Made by a program: the position numbers and the translations under genes
Part shown: positions 43,014 to 51,062 of the stretch, piece after piece
Position numbering within the stretch: position 1 is the first letter of the stretch
Layout of the letters: every line of letters begins with the position of its first letter
The notes under the pieces: generated by a model
Told to the model about the DNA's origin: nothing
Database searches by the model: none
The model's input: only the letters and a program-made list of their open reading frames with translations
Virus record (IMG/VR): IMGVR_UViG_3300005976_000005
Coordinates: 85,282-149,281 of that record
Reading direction: 5' to 3' (one strand)
Source of the DNA: a virus
DNA: 64,000 bases

Positions 43014-44039
43014 TTATAATCCAGTTGCGTTAGAACCTCTATCCTCTAATAATGTATTACCTTGAACAGAAAGATATCTACTCTTCTTTTGAGCTCCATG
43101 TAAACCAACACTTGACAAATCAGTCAATATTCTTCTTGTACTCAAATCCAAATTAACTTTTACAAAAAGTGGACCAGCCTCTGTCATCTCCTTGGAGAAC
43201 TCAAAATCAACTCCTTTTATAATCATATCATTATTGCTAAAATATTGACCTATTTCTACAGTAACAGATGTAGGAGATGCTCTCAAGATAAAAGCGTCAT
43301 CTATACTTCCAATGTTTTCTTTCGATTTTATAAATGCCTCTCTCAAAGCTGGTACATTATCACTAACATATTCTTTTAACTTTTGAGTATAATCTTTACC
43401 AACTTCAACACCCTCTGCAGCAAAACTACCAGCAGTTCCAACGGCCCTTTCTCCTAAACTACTATCCTTACTAGTAGCCATTTCATTCAATTTCTCTTGC
43501 AGTTTTTCAACACCTTGTTCTACAGCTTCTCTAAGCTCTTTGGCTTTCCTTTTAATATCTTCACCCTCATAGATATTGTCTGGTAAACAATATCTTGACA
43601 ATAATAATGAACTAATAATCGGTTGACCTATACCGTCCCAGTCAACTATAATCATAGGAACTTTTATAGTCAAATAACCGCTTTTTTGATATATAAGCTG
43701 AGATGTCAGACCTGCTCCAATATTTGACAAACCACCGACACTAGCCGCTTGATTTGATTTTTCAATAGCACCTTTAATTTTATTAGAAAATGTTGGTAAT
43801 ACAGCCCCACCAATACCACCCAAATCTGCCCAATTTGCTTCAATATTAAAACTAAGACCTCCACTCGAAGCATCATATACACCTTTTATAGATGGGTCTC
43901 TATCTTTCTTCATCAACCTATTAGAATTTGGAATTATTCTTACAACAGCATATCCGTTATTATCACCCTTTCCAATAGCACTACCATAAGATTCTCTATT
44001 GAATACAGATTTGTCAAAAGTTCCTGCTAAAAATCCCAT
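43014..44039 (-). CDS. Probable baseplate tube-cap/initiator protein (gp48/54-like)
   Basis: 341 aa. YLTIKVPMIIVDWDGIGQPI and, at the C-terminus, AFILRASPTSVTVEIGQYFS then MIIKGVDFEFSKEMTEAGPL with VKVNLDLSTRRIL form a two-strand-pair pattern like tube-initiator proteins. The middle (KAKELREAVEQGVEKLQEKL) is a coiled coil. Its place after the tape measure gene agrees with T4 gp48/gp54. The assignment is tentative. Confidence 0.5.
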   Translation of the reverse strand: MGFLAGTFDKSVFNRESYGSAIGKGDNNGYAVVRIIPNSNRLMKKDRDPSIKGVYDASSGGLSFNIEANWADLGGIGGAVLPTFSNKIKGAIEKSNQAASVGGLSNIGAGLTSQLIYQKSGYLTIKVPMIIVDWDGIGQPIISSLLLSRYCLPDNIYEGEDIKRKAKELREAVEQGVEKLQEKLNEMATSKDSSLGERAVGTAGSFAAEGVEVGKDYTQKLKEYVSDNVPALREAFIKSKENIGSIDDAFILRASPTSVTVEIGQYFSNNDMIIKGVDFEFSKEMTEAGPLFVKVNLDLSTRRILTDLSSVGLHGAQKKSRYLSVQGNTLLEDRGSNATGL

Positions 44040-44040
44040 T

Positions 44041-46368
44041 TTATCCTCTCATTTCTGCTGAAGCACCAAGTGCCCCTCTTGATTGTCTTGGAATAGCACC
44101 TTTGAAAGAAGCTCCCATTGCGTTTGCGAGTGCTTGTATAGTAGAATCTGATAAGTCAAGTTTTTCTTTCTGATTAGAACTTGACTTTCCAGCGATTTGA
44201 TTTCTTGGCATATTCAGACCACCACCACCAAAGTCAGTTTTTCCTTGGGCAACAGCATGTCTTATAGCAAAGTTATTAGTGTTTCTTGGACCATAATCAC
44301 TGCCTGGATATGGCTCAACGTGCCAAGTCTCTTTCTTCTCTTCCCAGTTCAAAAGAGGTCTGTGGAATCCCCACTTCTTCATCAATCCCATTCTTTCAAG
44401 TGCGTTTGCGTTTGAAGAATTTATATCAATTGCGTATCCAGCTCCATGAACACTATCTCTCTGATTTCTATATGCTGAGTTTATCTGAATCAAGTCACCT
44501 GTTTCACTGAAATATTCTTTAGCCATTCCTGTAAAGTTATTCCACATATCTTTATTGAGATCACCTATCTGAGGACTCCAAGGTTTGTATGTGTACCAAC
44601 CAACTCCTCTCTCACCAGCAATTGATTCAATTCCTCTCTTTCTCGAATCTTTCTCGGGTCTTTCGTTTTCATACATCATCTCCTGGGCACCTGATACCAT
44701 TCCACCAAGAGAACTAGCAACCTTTTTCTTAAACTTCTGTAACAACCCTTTCTTCTGTTTTGCTGATTGTGGGGTTACCTGTGGAGCTTTTCTGGCTGCT
44801 GTTGTTCTCAATTCTTCTTCTACAGATTTATCTAATTTCTGTATAGCATCAGACGCTTTTTTACCTTTGTCGGCTACCCATCCACGAATACTGCCAGCTT
44901 TACTTTTTATCCAATCAGCAGCACCAAAAATAGCATTGCCAGCTTTAAGAACCAAATCACCAGAACCAGGAATCATATTATTCATAAAATTAGCGATATT
45001 TTCTACTCCCTTCTTTGGGTCTTTAGCAAAATTAATAATTCCTTCTATTCCGCTTATGTACCACCCAATAACGGGAACTTTTTTCAACGTTTTGTATGCT
45101 GCTGGTGCCATAGAAACCGCAGCTTTAGCAGTCTTTCCAATAAATCCTGGTATGGTTTTAATCAACCACGAAGCACCATCAACCAAAGGAAATAGTGTTT
45201 TAGAAATTAACCAATCCATACCTGGTATTTGAAAAGTATTCAAACCAAGTAATGCCATCTTAATTCCTTCCATTGGCGCGCCACCGAAAATCATTTTCAC
45301 ACCCTCGAAAAAATCAATATAACCACCAATGAATGGAACTTTCCTCATATCAATCTTTGAACCCTTTTTTGGTTTCTTTTCCTTCTTCTTTCCAATAGAC
45401 TTGAAATCTTTTAATAACAACAAAGCATCAATAGCAAGGGAAATAGGTACTCCCGCTCCTGGTAATAGAGTAGGAATGACTCCAGAAACAATTTCACCAA
45501 TACCACCAAGAATATCACCTTTTCTGAATCTGTTTATTCCGAACATTATTCCCAAAATGGTACCAATACCTGGAATTTTCGTAGCTGCTTTTTTAGACAT
45601 AGTTTTACCAATTTTTCTACCAACCAATGTACCAACACCCTTGAATCCAAATCTACTAAAGGTCTTTGACAAAAGTCTTCCAAACTTTCCTATATCTTTA
45701 ACTACATCAACAATTTTAAATAAGCTTTTAGCTGGTTTCAAAGATTTCAGACCTTTAAATCCACTAAACATTAATTTAGGAATATCCCAAACAGCTTTTT
45801 TAATACCCTTAACAACACTGTGTAAGAATTCGCTTTTTCCTGTTAATAAGAAACCAATAAGTCCACTACCGGCAATAGCAGCGGACAAACCAACACCAAT
45901 CATACCAAGCATTCCCAGAAGACCTTTACCTTTCTTCTTCTCTTTCTCAAGTTTCAATCGTTCTTTTGAAAGTTCTTCAAGGTCATCAACCCCCTTAATT
46001 AACTTCTTAACTGGGTCTTCTCTACGAACGAAAGACTTCTTTTCTTGAGATGGTTTTGTCATCTTCTTAAGTTTCAATTGTTCTTTTGAAAGTTCTTCAA
46101 GGTCATCAACCCCCTTAATTAACTTCTTTACTAGGTCTTTACTAACGAAAGACTTCTTTTCTTGAGATGGTTTTGTCATCTTAAGGATATTTTGATTAAG
46201 AACGGACATTTGTTTGGTTAGATTATCAAGAGCCTTGATATTCCTTGTTGAAAAGGAACTCATAGTCCTATTAAGAGCCCCTACATCTTCGTTTTTCTTT
46301 CCAAACAACTGGTTCTTTAGGTTTCTCTGCGAAACAAAGTCCTGTCCTTTATTTTGTTCCTCTAGCAC
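44041..46368 (-). CDS. Tape measure protein with C-terminal M15 peptidase domain
   Basis: 775 aa, GTG start at 46368 with GGAGG five bases upstream, overlapping the previous gene. It is rich in Lys/Gly/Ile and has hydrophobic glycine-rich segments (MLGMIGVGLSAAIAGSGLIG, PTLLPGAGVPISLAIDALLL), as tape measures do. A 39/40-residue duplication lies near the N-terminus. Residues about 640-710 carry a VanY/M15 zinc peptidase signature: INSAYRNQRDSVHGAGYAID (SxHxxGxAxD) and ETWHVEP (HxE). This would cut peptidoglycan cross-links during entry. At about 1.5 angstrom per residue the tail would be near 115 nm. Confidence 0.85.
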   Translation of the reverse strand: MLEEQNKGQDFVSQRNLKNQLFGKKNEDVGALNRTMSSFSTRNIKALDNLTKQMSVLNQNILKMTKPSQEKKSFVSKDLVKKLIKGVDDLEELSKEQLKLKKMTKPSQEKKSFVRREDPVKKLIKGVDDLEELSKERLKLEKEKKKGKGLLGMLGMIGVGLSAAIAGSGLIGFLLTGKSEFLHSVVKGIKKAVWDIPKLMFSGFKGLKSLKPAKSLFKIVDVVKDIGKFGRLLSKTFSRFGFKGVGTLVGRKIGKTMSKKAATKIPGIGTILGIMFGINRFRKGDILGGIGEIVSGVIPTLLPGAGVPISLAIDALLLLKDFKSIGKKKEKKPKKGSKIDMRKVPFIGGYIDFFEGVKMIFGGAPMEGIKMALLGLNTFQIPGMDWLISKTLFPLVDGASWLIKTIPGFIGKTAKAAVSMAPAAYKTLKKVPVIGWYISGIEGIINFAKDPKKGVENIANFMNNMIPGSGDLVLKAGNAIFGAADWIKSKAGSIRGWVADKGKKASDAIQKLDKSVEEELRTTAARKAPQVTPQSAKQKKGLLQKFKKKVASSLGGMVSGAQEMMYENERPEKDSRKRGIESIAGERGVGWYTYKPWSPQIGDLNKDMWNNFTGMAKEYFSETGDLIQINSAYRNQRDSVHGAGYAIDINSSNANALERMGLMKKWGFHRPLLNWEEKKETWHVEPYPGSDYGPRNTNNFAIRHAVAQGKTDFGGGGLNMPRNQIAGKSSSNQKEKLDLSDSTIQALANAMGASFKGAIPRQSRGALGASAEMRG
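45951..46190. repeat. Tandem ~120-bp duplication inside the tape measure gene
   Basis: 45951-46070 and 46071-46190 are near-identical direct repeats. They encode MTKPSQEKKSFV...VKKLIKGVDDLEELSKE(Q/R)LKL twice. Differences cluster in one short stretch (VSKD-L versus VRREDP). Confidence 0.9.
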
Positions 46369-46621
46369 CTTGTCCTCCTAACATATCAGCTATTGACATA
46401 TTACCTTGACCTTTCTTAGCTTCTTCATTCTCTTTGTTTCTTTGCTCAGCCATTCTCTCGTACATCCAAATCAACTCAAAGAATTCCATATCGTTAAAGC
46501 TGGGTCTTATACCCATCGCGTAACCTAGTTGAAACTCAACTTCAAGTATATCACTCAAACTTATATTCGGGAATAAAGAAGTCGCTGCGAAAGGACACCG
46601 CCACAGCGGCGGTACCTCCAC
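46349..46621 (-). CDS. 51: gp51-position tail assembly protein (90 aa or less)
   Basis: The frame overlaps the gp26-like gene by 71 bp and the tape measure start by 20 bp. Core: LSDILEVEFQLGYAMGIRPS, NDMEFFELIWMYERMAEQRN. GTG 46621 is the longest start. TTG 46558, straddling the gp26 stop, would give a 69-aa protein by translational coupling; neither has a strong ribosome site. The position directly before the tape measure matches tail assembly chaperone pairs. The frame is +1/-2 relative to gp26, so a frameshifted fusion is possible. Confidence 0.6.
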   Translation of the reverse strand: MEVPPLWRCPFAATSLFPNISLSDILEVEFQLGYAMGIRPSFNDMEFFELIWMYERMAEQRNKENEEAKKGQGNMSIADMLGGQGARGTK

Positions 46622-47525
46622 ATTGCTTACATGTGATATTTACAAATGGCTTGATACCCATTCCTTTCTTCTCCATGTAAGTTCTCAAGTAAGAGTAATC
46701 TCCCGGTTCTAGTTCTATAATCCAATGGTACTTCTGTAACAATGTCTGCTCTTTACCATTGATTGTCTTTATCATCTGAGCCATTGCTAAAAGCTCATCA
46801 TCAATATCACCAACAGTATTATAGTTCAACTCTTTAAATCTGTCAATGAAAAGCTCATCCTTAATTCTGAGATAGTCATATGTTATAGTATCATTAATCA
46901 ACTTTATTTCTTTATTTGGATCAAAGTCATCTGAAATCTGCTGGACTTCAAGATTGTCAAGTTCAAAATGATATTCTGACTTTTTCTCACACTTTTGACA
47001 AATGAAAGGAACGACGTAACCACTGTCTCTATAAGTGTTTGCTCTCAACCAAAAAAGAATGTATAGTTTGTCAGCAACATACAAATCGTCGTGAACGATA
47101 CCAGTTGTTGTCCTTCTGACAATATCATTTAGAATGAAATCTCCATTCTCTTCTCCAAGAGACGAAACCTTCTTTACCTCCAAAACCTTCATAGGTCTAC
47201 CTAGAATTTCAGTACCAGCAGAATAAAACTTTCCTTTAGATGGAAGTCCGTTTATCTTCCAAAAGTTAGAATTTGTATTCGTGTTCGAATTCATCTGACT
47301 AGTAAATTGTGCTGGTGATGCCACCTCTTGTGTTCTTGGCATTTCTGGTTCCACAATATTCTGGTTTTGCTGTTGACCCTGTTGAACGGGATTTTTACCT
47401 TCTTTAATTTGCTGTACCATATCGATTATCTTACTGTCAGGAACTTCATTTGGATTTGAATTGGATTGTCTTGAATTCTTTTCAAGTTGTCTAAGTTCAT
47501 CATCACTAACATCTTTCATTTGCAT
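46551..47525 (-). CDS. 26: Baseplate hub/assembly protein gp26-like (T4_baseplate family)
   Basis: 324 aa. After a Gln/Asn-rich N-terminus comes INGLPSKGKFYSAGTEILGR (LPSKGxxY start of the family), FILNDIVRRTTTGIVHDDLY then ADKLYILFWLRANTYRDSGY. Two zinc-ribbon pairs follow: FICQKCEKKSEYHFELDNLE and NITCKQCGGTAAVAVSFRSD. It is close to proteins that act in T4 hub assembly. AGGAGGTTTAT precedes ATG. Confidence 0.8.
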   Translation of the reverse strand: MQMKDVSDDELRQLEKNSRQSNSNPNEVPDSKIIDMVQQIKEGKNPVQQGQQQNQNIVEPEMPRTQEVASPAQFTSQMNSNTNTNSNFWKINGLPSKGKFYSAGTEILGRPMKVLEVKKVSSLGEENGDFILNDIVRRTTTGIVHDDLYVADKLYILFWLRANTYRDSGYVVPFICQKCEKKSEYHFELDNLEVQQISDDFDPNKEIKLINDTITYDYLRIKDELFIDRFKELNYNTVGDIDDELLAMAQMIKTINGKEQTLLQKYHWIIELEPGDYSYLRTYMEKKGMGIKPFVNITCKQCGGTAAVAVSFRSDFFIPEYKFE

Positions 47526-47541
47526 ATAAACCTCCTAAAGT

Positions 47542-48195
47542 TTATGTACGGCGACCGGCTACCGCATTCTGTATTCCACCTACAATACCACTAGCAGCAC
47601 CAACCCCTTGAGCTAAAACATTCTGTTTTGCAAACACCGTGCTCATCCTATCACAAGCAAAAGTCAATGTTCTCTTTACACTCTCATTACCAGTATAAGA
47701 ATATGTTGCACTGCTAGCATTCAAAAAATACATATCATGAAATATATAGTAAACAACAGGAACTCCAGTTTTATCCTGGACTTCAACCGTAAATGCTCTC
47801 ATTTTTACTTTGTTAGGAGCATTATAGTATCCACTACTATTTATTATATTTCTTTGGTTCCAGTTTATGAAATACTCTACAGTACCTTGTTCATCTTCTT
47901 CCATTGCAACTTCCACTTCAAATCCTTCAAACTCAAGCACTGGAAAAGTTCTTGGAACCTGACCATACATCATTATTTCTTTCTTAAAGCTGTATGTAGG
48001 AATAGTAACATCCAAAATATGAAATGGTTGAATTACTGGAGGGAACTCAACGTTTCTTCCAACCGTGTCACCTTGAAATGGATTGTAAAGAAAAAATCCA
48101 TAGAACTGCCAGTTCCTTTGAATAGATTTTCCAAAGGCATTTTCTGGTTGTCTAAAGTACCTGAGTAATTCTATACCATTTATACCTATTGGCAT
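47542..48195 (-). CDS. Second tail tube-like protein (217 aa)
   Basis: NWQFYGFFLYNPFQGDTVGR, FHILDVTIPTYSFKKEIMMY, FPVLEFEGFEVEVAMEEDEQ and KVKMRAFTVEVQDKTGVPVV then YYIFHDMYFLNASSATYSYT keep the gp19 two-sheet order. It lies next to the main tube gene and may be the tube terminator-side or hub-side ring (T4 gp54 has this fold). A hairpin and a TATAAATA box precede it. Confidence 0.65.
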   Translation of the reverse strand: MPIGINGIELLRYFRQPENAFGKSIQRNWQFYGFFLYNPFQGDTVGRNVEFPPVIQPFHILDVTIPTYSFKKEIMMYGQVPRTFPVLEFEGFEVEVAMEEDEQGTVEYFINWNQRNIINSSGYYNAPNKVKMRAFTVEVQDKTGVPVVYYIFHDMYFLNASSATYSYTGNESVKRTLTFACDRMSTVFAKQNVLAQGVGAASGIVGGIQNAVAGRRT

Positions 48196-48233
48196 ATTTC
48201 TGTCCTTGATGTGATTAGTGCTAAAATCAATTC

Positions 48234-48260
48234 AGTGCGAGACATATAATGCCTCACACT
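48234..48260 (-). other. 11-bp stem hairpin between tube genes
   Basis: On the minus strand AGTGTGAGGCA ... TGTCTCGCACT form an 11-bp stem (two G-U pairs) around a 5-nt loop, between the tube stop (48298) and the next start (48195). There is no U-run, so it is more likely an mRNA processing or stability element than a terminator. A weaker ATATC/GATAT stem followed by CTTTCTTTTT lies directly after the tube stop. Confidence 0.6.
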
Positions 48261-48268
48261 TATTTATA
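48261..48268 (-). promoter_or_regulatory. TATAAATA late-type box
   Basis: Exact T4 late -10 box on the minus strand, intergenic, 66 bp upstream of the second tube-like gene and immediately before the hairpin. Confidence 0.4.
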
Positions 48269-48297
48269 AATTGAAAAAGAAAGATATCTTGAAGATA

Positions 48298-48846
48298 TTA
48301 CGCAAATGACCAGAAATCGAACTGGAAAGTACATGAAAACTGAACAGCCGCATTGTCACTGTATGCCATTGCGACATCACCAACGTTCTGAACGAAACAG
48401 TTGTAGAAACGAATTCTTTCTCTCATTTCGTCACCATTATATCTATACATAAGCAAATAAACATCCTTAGCAACATCTCTCTTCAATGGTCTCAATGACT
48501 GACCACCATCAACAGCATTTGGTGAGATGTTGAATATTAAATTCTGCCAGTTAGTTAGTGCTCTATGTACTATCTGATCTTCAGTCTCTTCTATAGTAAC
48601 TTCAAATGTATTACCAAATGTTGGTTTACCAGGGAAGAACTGTTTCATACCTATGAACTGGCTTTCAATTGGTTCGTTTCCACGAGCAGGGATCGATGCT
48701 GTTCTTGCTCTGATGACCAAGTCCTCTACATCACCCATAATATTATCCGTAACATCAGCAATGGATGGGATAAATAGTTCCCACATCCATGTTCTCTGAA
48801 TGTCAGGTAATGTTTTTGCTCTTCCTTCTATTGTTAAATTTGCCAT
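48298..48846 (-). CDS. 19: Tail tube protein gp19
   Basis: 182 aa (T4 gp19 is 163). QRTWMWELFIPSIADVTDNI, EDLVIRARTASIPARGNEPI, FGNTFEVTIEETEDQIVHRA and IRFYNCFVQNVGDVAMAYSD then AVQFSCTFQFDFWSFA are the tube fold strands in order. It polymerises as hexameric rings inside the sheath. AGGAGGAAAAA before ATG is the strong ribosome site expected of an abundant protein. Confidence 0.92.
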   Translation of the reverse strand: MANLTIEGRAKTLPDIQRTWMWELFIPSIADVTDNIMGDVEDLVIRARTASIPARGNEPIESQFIGMKQFFPGKPTFGNTFEVTIEETEDQIVHRALTNWQNLIFNISPNAVDGGQSLRPLKRDVAKDVYLLMYRYNGDEMRERIRFYNCFVQNVGDVAMAYSDNAAVQFSCTFQFDFWSFA

Positions 48847-48887
48847 TTTTTCCTCCTAAAATTTCTTCAGCTTAATTAGATGTAATT

Positions 48888-49173
48888 TTAAATTTCAAAA
48901 AACCTTGAAAGACCATCTAATTCACTTCTTGCTTCTTCCATTTGTTTTCTGTACATTTCAGCATATCGTAAAGCTTTTTGTTGATTAACTTCTTCAGCCG
49001 AAAACTTTTTTTGGATTCTTACACATTTTAATTATAGCGTCTTTGATAGAAAATGCTTTAACATATCCAACTAAGCCGCTTTCTAGGTCATTTCCATAAC
49101 CAAAAACGCGAAAAACTTTTTCACCTTCATTAGAGTTTAAAACTTCATTCAAATATTCTTTAAATCCATTCAT
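48888..49173 (-). pseudogene. Small protein with capsid-targeting-like N-terminus, frame broken at A7
   Basis: ATG 49173 behind AAGGAGAAATAAA gives MNGFKEYLNE|VLNSNEGEK..., then DAIIKMCKNPKKV and a stop. If one base of the seven-A run (49006-49012, T on the plus strand) is dropped, the frame continues FSAEEVNQQKALRYAEMYRK then QMEEARSELDGLSRFFEI to the stop at 48888, about 94 aa in all. The N-terminus fits the targeting-peptide pattern. Either the gene is mutated, the assembly has a homopolymer error, or slippage is used. It occupies most of the 412-bp interval 48847-49258. Confidence 0.65.
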
Positions 49174-49258
49174 TTTATTTCTCCTTATTTCTTAAATTAT
49201 TTTTTAAATTGTCTTCTTTTAAAAGTATTTGTAATACATTTACAAAAATCTCTCAAAT

Positions 49259-50941
49259 TCATCTTTGTAAGTATTTATACTTTAATTGTCCCGAATTATA
49301 TATTCTATAAATTTTTCTTTCTGTCATAATCTCACGTTCTGACATATTTTCATCAAATCCATCTTCTATAAGTTTATCTTTACGATATTTAAACCTATTT
49401 TCTTTAATGTTATTTATATAAAAATAATTGGGCTTACTTATAGAATCTAAATCAAATCCCAATTTATCATAAAGGGTTTGCCCGTTATTCATTGTCCAAC
49501 TCCTATCGGCATAACTTATAACATCTTTAGGACAATAATTTCCGATGAAATATTTAAATAATTTACTAGCCCCACCAACAACATTAGTATTTATCTTATT
49601 ACAAAATCTTAACAATTCAAACGAACCCTCTTTATTTTTATTACCTAAACATTTTCTTAATTTACCAAATGTCATTAATGAGACTAATTCATCTTGGTAG
49701 TAAAGTCCAAATCTAATCTTTGACATACAGTTACCTTGAATATGGTTTTGTTCGAGAAATTCCTTCGAATCCTTGTAAGAGACTTCTTTAATTTCGGTTT
49801 TTCTAGCATAAACCTTTTTGGATTTACCAAGCAAATTTAAAATCCTAGATTTTACAACTTCTTGTTTGTAAATCCAATCATCTTCATAAATATGGACTAA
49901 ATGTATTCCGATCTCTTCGCATTGTTCGGTTTTATTTAAGTGATAATTTTTATCTTTATATAATTCCGAATGCCAATAAAGGCCATTGAACTCAAATGCT
50001 AATTTCAAATCTGGCAAATAAATGTCTAACTCATATGGGGTTATTATGTTTCTAACGTTTTCTTTAATGTTGTTTGAATAATTTTCTTTAACAAAATTTA
50101 TCATTTCTTTTTCTAAATGAGAAATTCCCATACATTTACATTTTTTACAACCATTTTTACCATTCATATGATTGTCTGGTCTTTGATAAAATATTTCATT
50201 ATGTTCTTTACATTTAATAGGAACACCTATTTGAACATTTTCTATTTCTTTTATTAAAGAATAATCAAAAGTATCGCCATGTATCTTAACACTTTTTTCA
50301 ATAAAATTTTCAACAGATATGCGATGGTTTAATCCATTTTCTTTATTAGCACAAAATTTACAACCATGGCCTCTATAATGTAAAATTGCCCTTTGTTTAA
50401 AAATTCCATGTAACGGACAAATTATATCTATCATAGATTGGCCGTTATTTATATTATTTACTAGAGAATAGTCGTACTTATCTCCATGAATATTATTAAA
50501 AACTTTCAAATAATCTTCTAAACTTTTCTTATAGTTTACACAACACTTGGGACAACCTTTTCCATTTTTTCTTAGATGTACTGTTGGTCTTTGTTCAAAT
50601 TTTCCATGTATAGGACATATTATTGTAACATTGTCATAATTGTTTTTACAATTTACTAAAGAATAATCGTACTTATTTCCATAAATTTTTATAGCTTCTT
50701 TTATAAATTTGGTTGTATTTAATCTTTTATAATTGTTTCTGTTTTCATTAGCACAAGATGGGCATCCAGATTTCTGTTTACCTATATGATATTGAGGTTG
50801 TTGCCAAAAATATCCATGTTTTGGGCATTTTATACAAACTTTAGTTTCACAATTAATATATTTTACTTTAGAATAATCGTACTTATCTCCATGAACTTTT
50901 TTTGACTTTTGTATAAAAATTGAATCGTTTAATTTTTTCAA
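49259..50941 (-). CDS. Free-standing homing endonuclease (zinc-ribbon repeats + Vsr-like core)
   Basis: Start taken at TTG 50941 (AAGGAGATTATA upstream), giving LKKLNDSIFIQKSKKVHGDK; a longer ATG frame from 51019 lacks a ribosome site. Five KYDYSxV...CPxHGxFxQxPxxH...C..C units come first. Then comes the Vsr/EDxHD-type nuclease: LPDLKLAFEFNGLYWHSELY, NYHLNKTEQCEEIGIHLVHI, YEDDW. The last ~190 residues (FLEQNHIQGNCMSKIRFGLY, VVGGASKLFKYFIGNY, ISYADRSWTMNNGQTLYDKL) look GNAT-like and are shared by all the large endonucleases here. It splits the sheath from the tube gene and has its own consensus promoter. Confidence 0.85.
   Translation of the reverse strand: MKKLNDSIFIQKSKKVHGDKYDYSKVKYINCETKVCIKCPKHGYFWQQPQYHIGKQKSGCPSCANENRNNYKRLNTTKFIKEAIKIYGNKYDYSLVNCKNNYDNVTIICPIHGKFEQRPTVHLRKNGKGCPKCCVNYKKSLEDYLKVFNNIHGDKYDYSLVNNINNGQSMIDIICPLHGIFKQRAILHYRGHGCKFCANKENGLNHRISVENFIEKSVKIHGDTFDYSLIKEIENVQIGVPIKCKEHNEIFYQRPDNHMNGKNGCKKCKCMGISHLEKEMINFVKENYSNNIKENVRNIITPYELDIYLPDLKLAFEFNGLYWHSELYKDKNYHLNKTEQCEEIGIHLVHIYEDDWIYKQEVVKSRILNLLGKSKKVYARKTEIKEVSYKDSKEFLEQNHIQGNCMSKIRFGLYYQDELVSLMTFGKLRKCLGNKNKEGSFELLRFCNKINTNVVGGASKLFKYFIGNYCPKDVISYADRSWTMNNGQTLYDKLGFDLDSISKPNYFYINNIKENRFKYRKDKLIEDGFDENMSEREIMTERKIYRIYNSGQLKYKYLQR
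49272..49279 (-). promoter_or_regulatory. TATAAATA late-type box
   Basis: Exact box on the minus strand near the 3' end of the endonuclease gene, 99 bp upstream of the gene at 49173. It could restore late transcription of the tube genes downstream of the insertion. Confidence 0.4.
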
Positions 50942-51033
50942 TATAATCTCCTTGATAGATTTAATAAAAAAGTGGTAATCCTTACTAATCAAGGTTTCAG
51001 GAAATGGTTTGCAACCCACTGTCCCACTTTTAT

Positions 51034-51062
51034 ATTATAACATATTTATTAACATTTGTCAA
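51034..51062 (-). promoter_or_regulatory. Perfect consensus sigma-70 promoter (endonuclease gene)
   Basis: TTGACA (51062-51057), exactly 17 bp, TATAAT (51039-51034) on the minus strand. The -35 box begins at the stop codon of the sheath gene. It would drive the homing endonuclease gene early, with host polymerase, independent of late transcription. Confidence 0.9.

Noticed and set aside
45232-46048. Long plus-strand open frames opposite the tape measure (for example 45329-46048, also 44585-45232)
   Set aside because: They are antisense shadows of a codon-biased lysine/glycine-rich gene, have no ribosome sites, and every supported gene is on the minus strand.
48234-48310. Strong intrinsic terminator after the tube gene
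   Set aside because: The 11-bp stem has no U-tract, and the U-rich stretch after the tube stop follows only a weak 5-bp stem, so termination would be poor.
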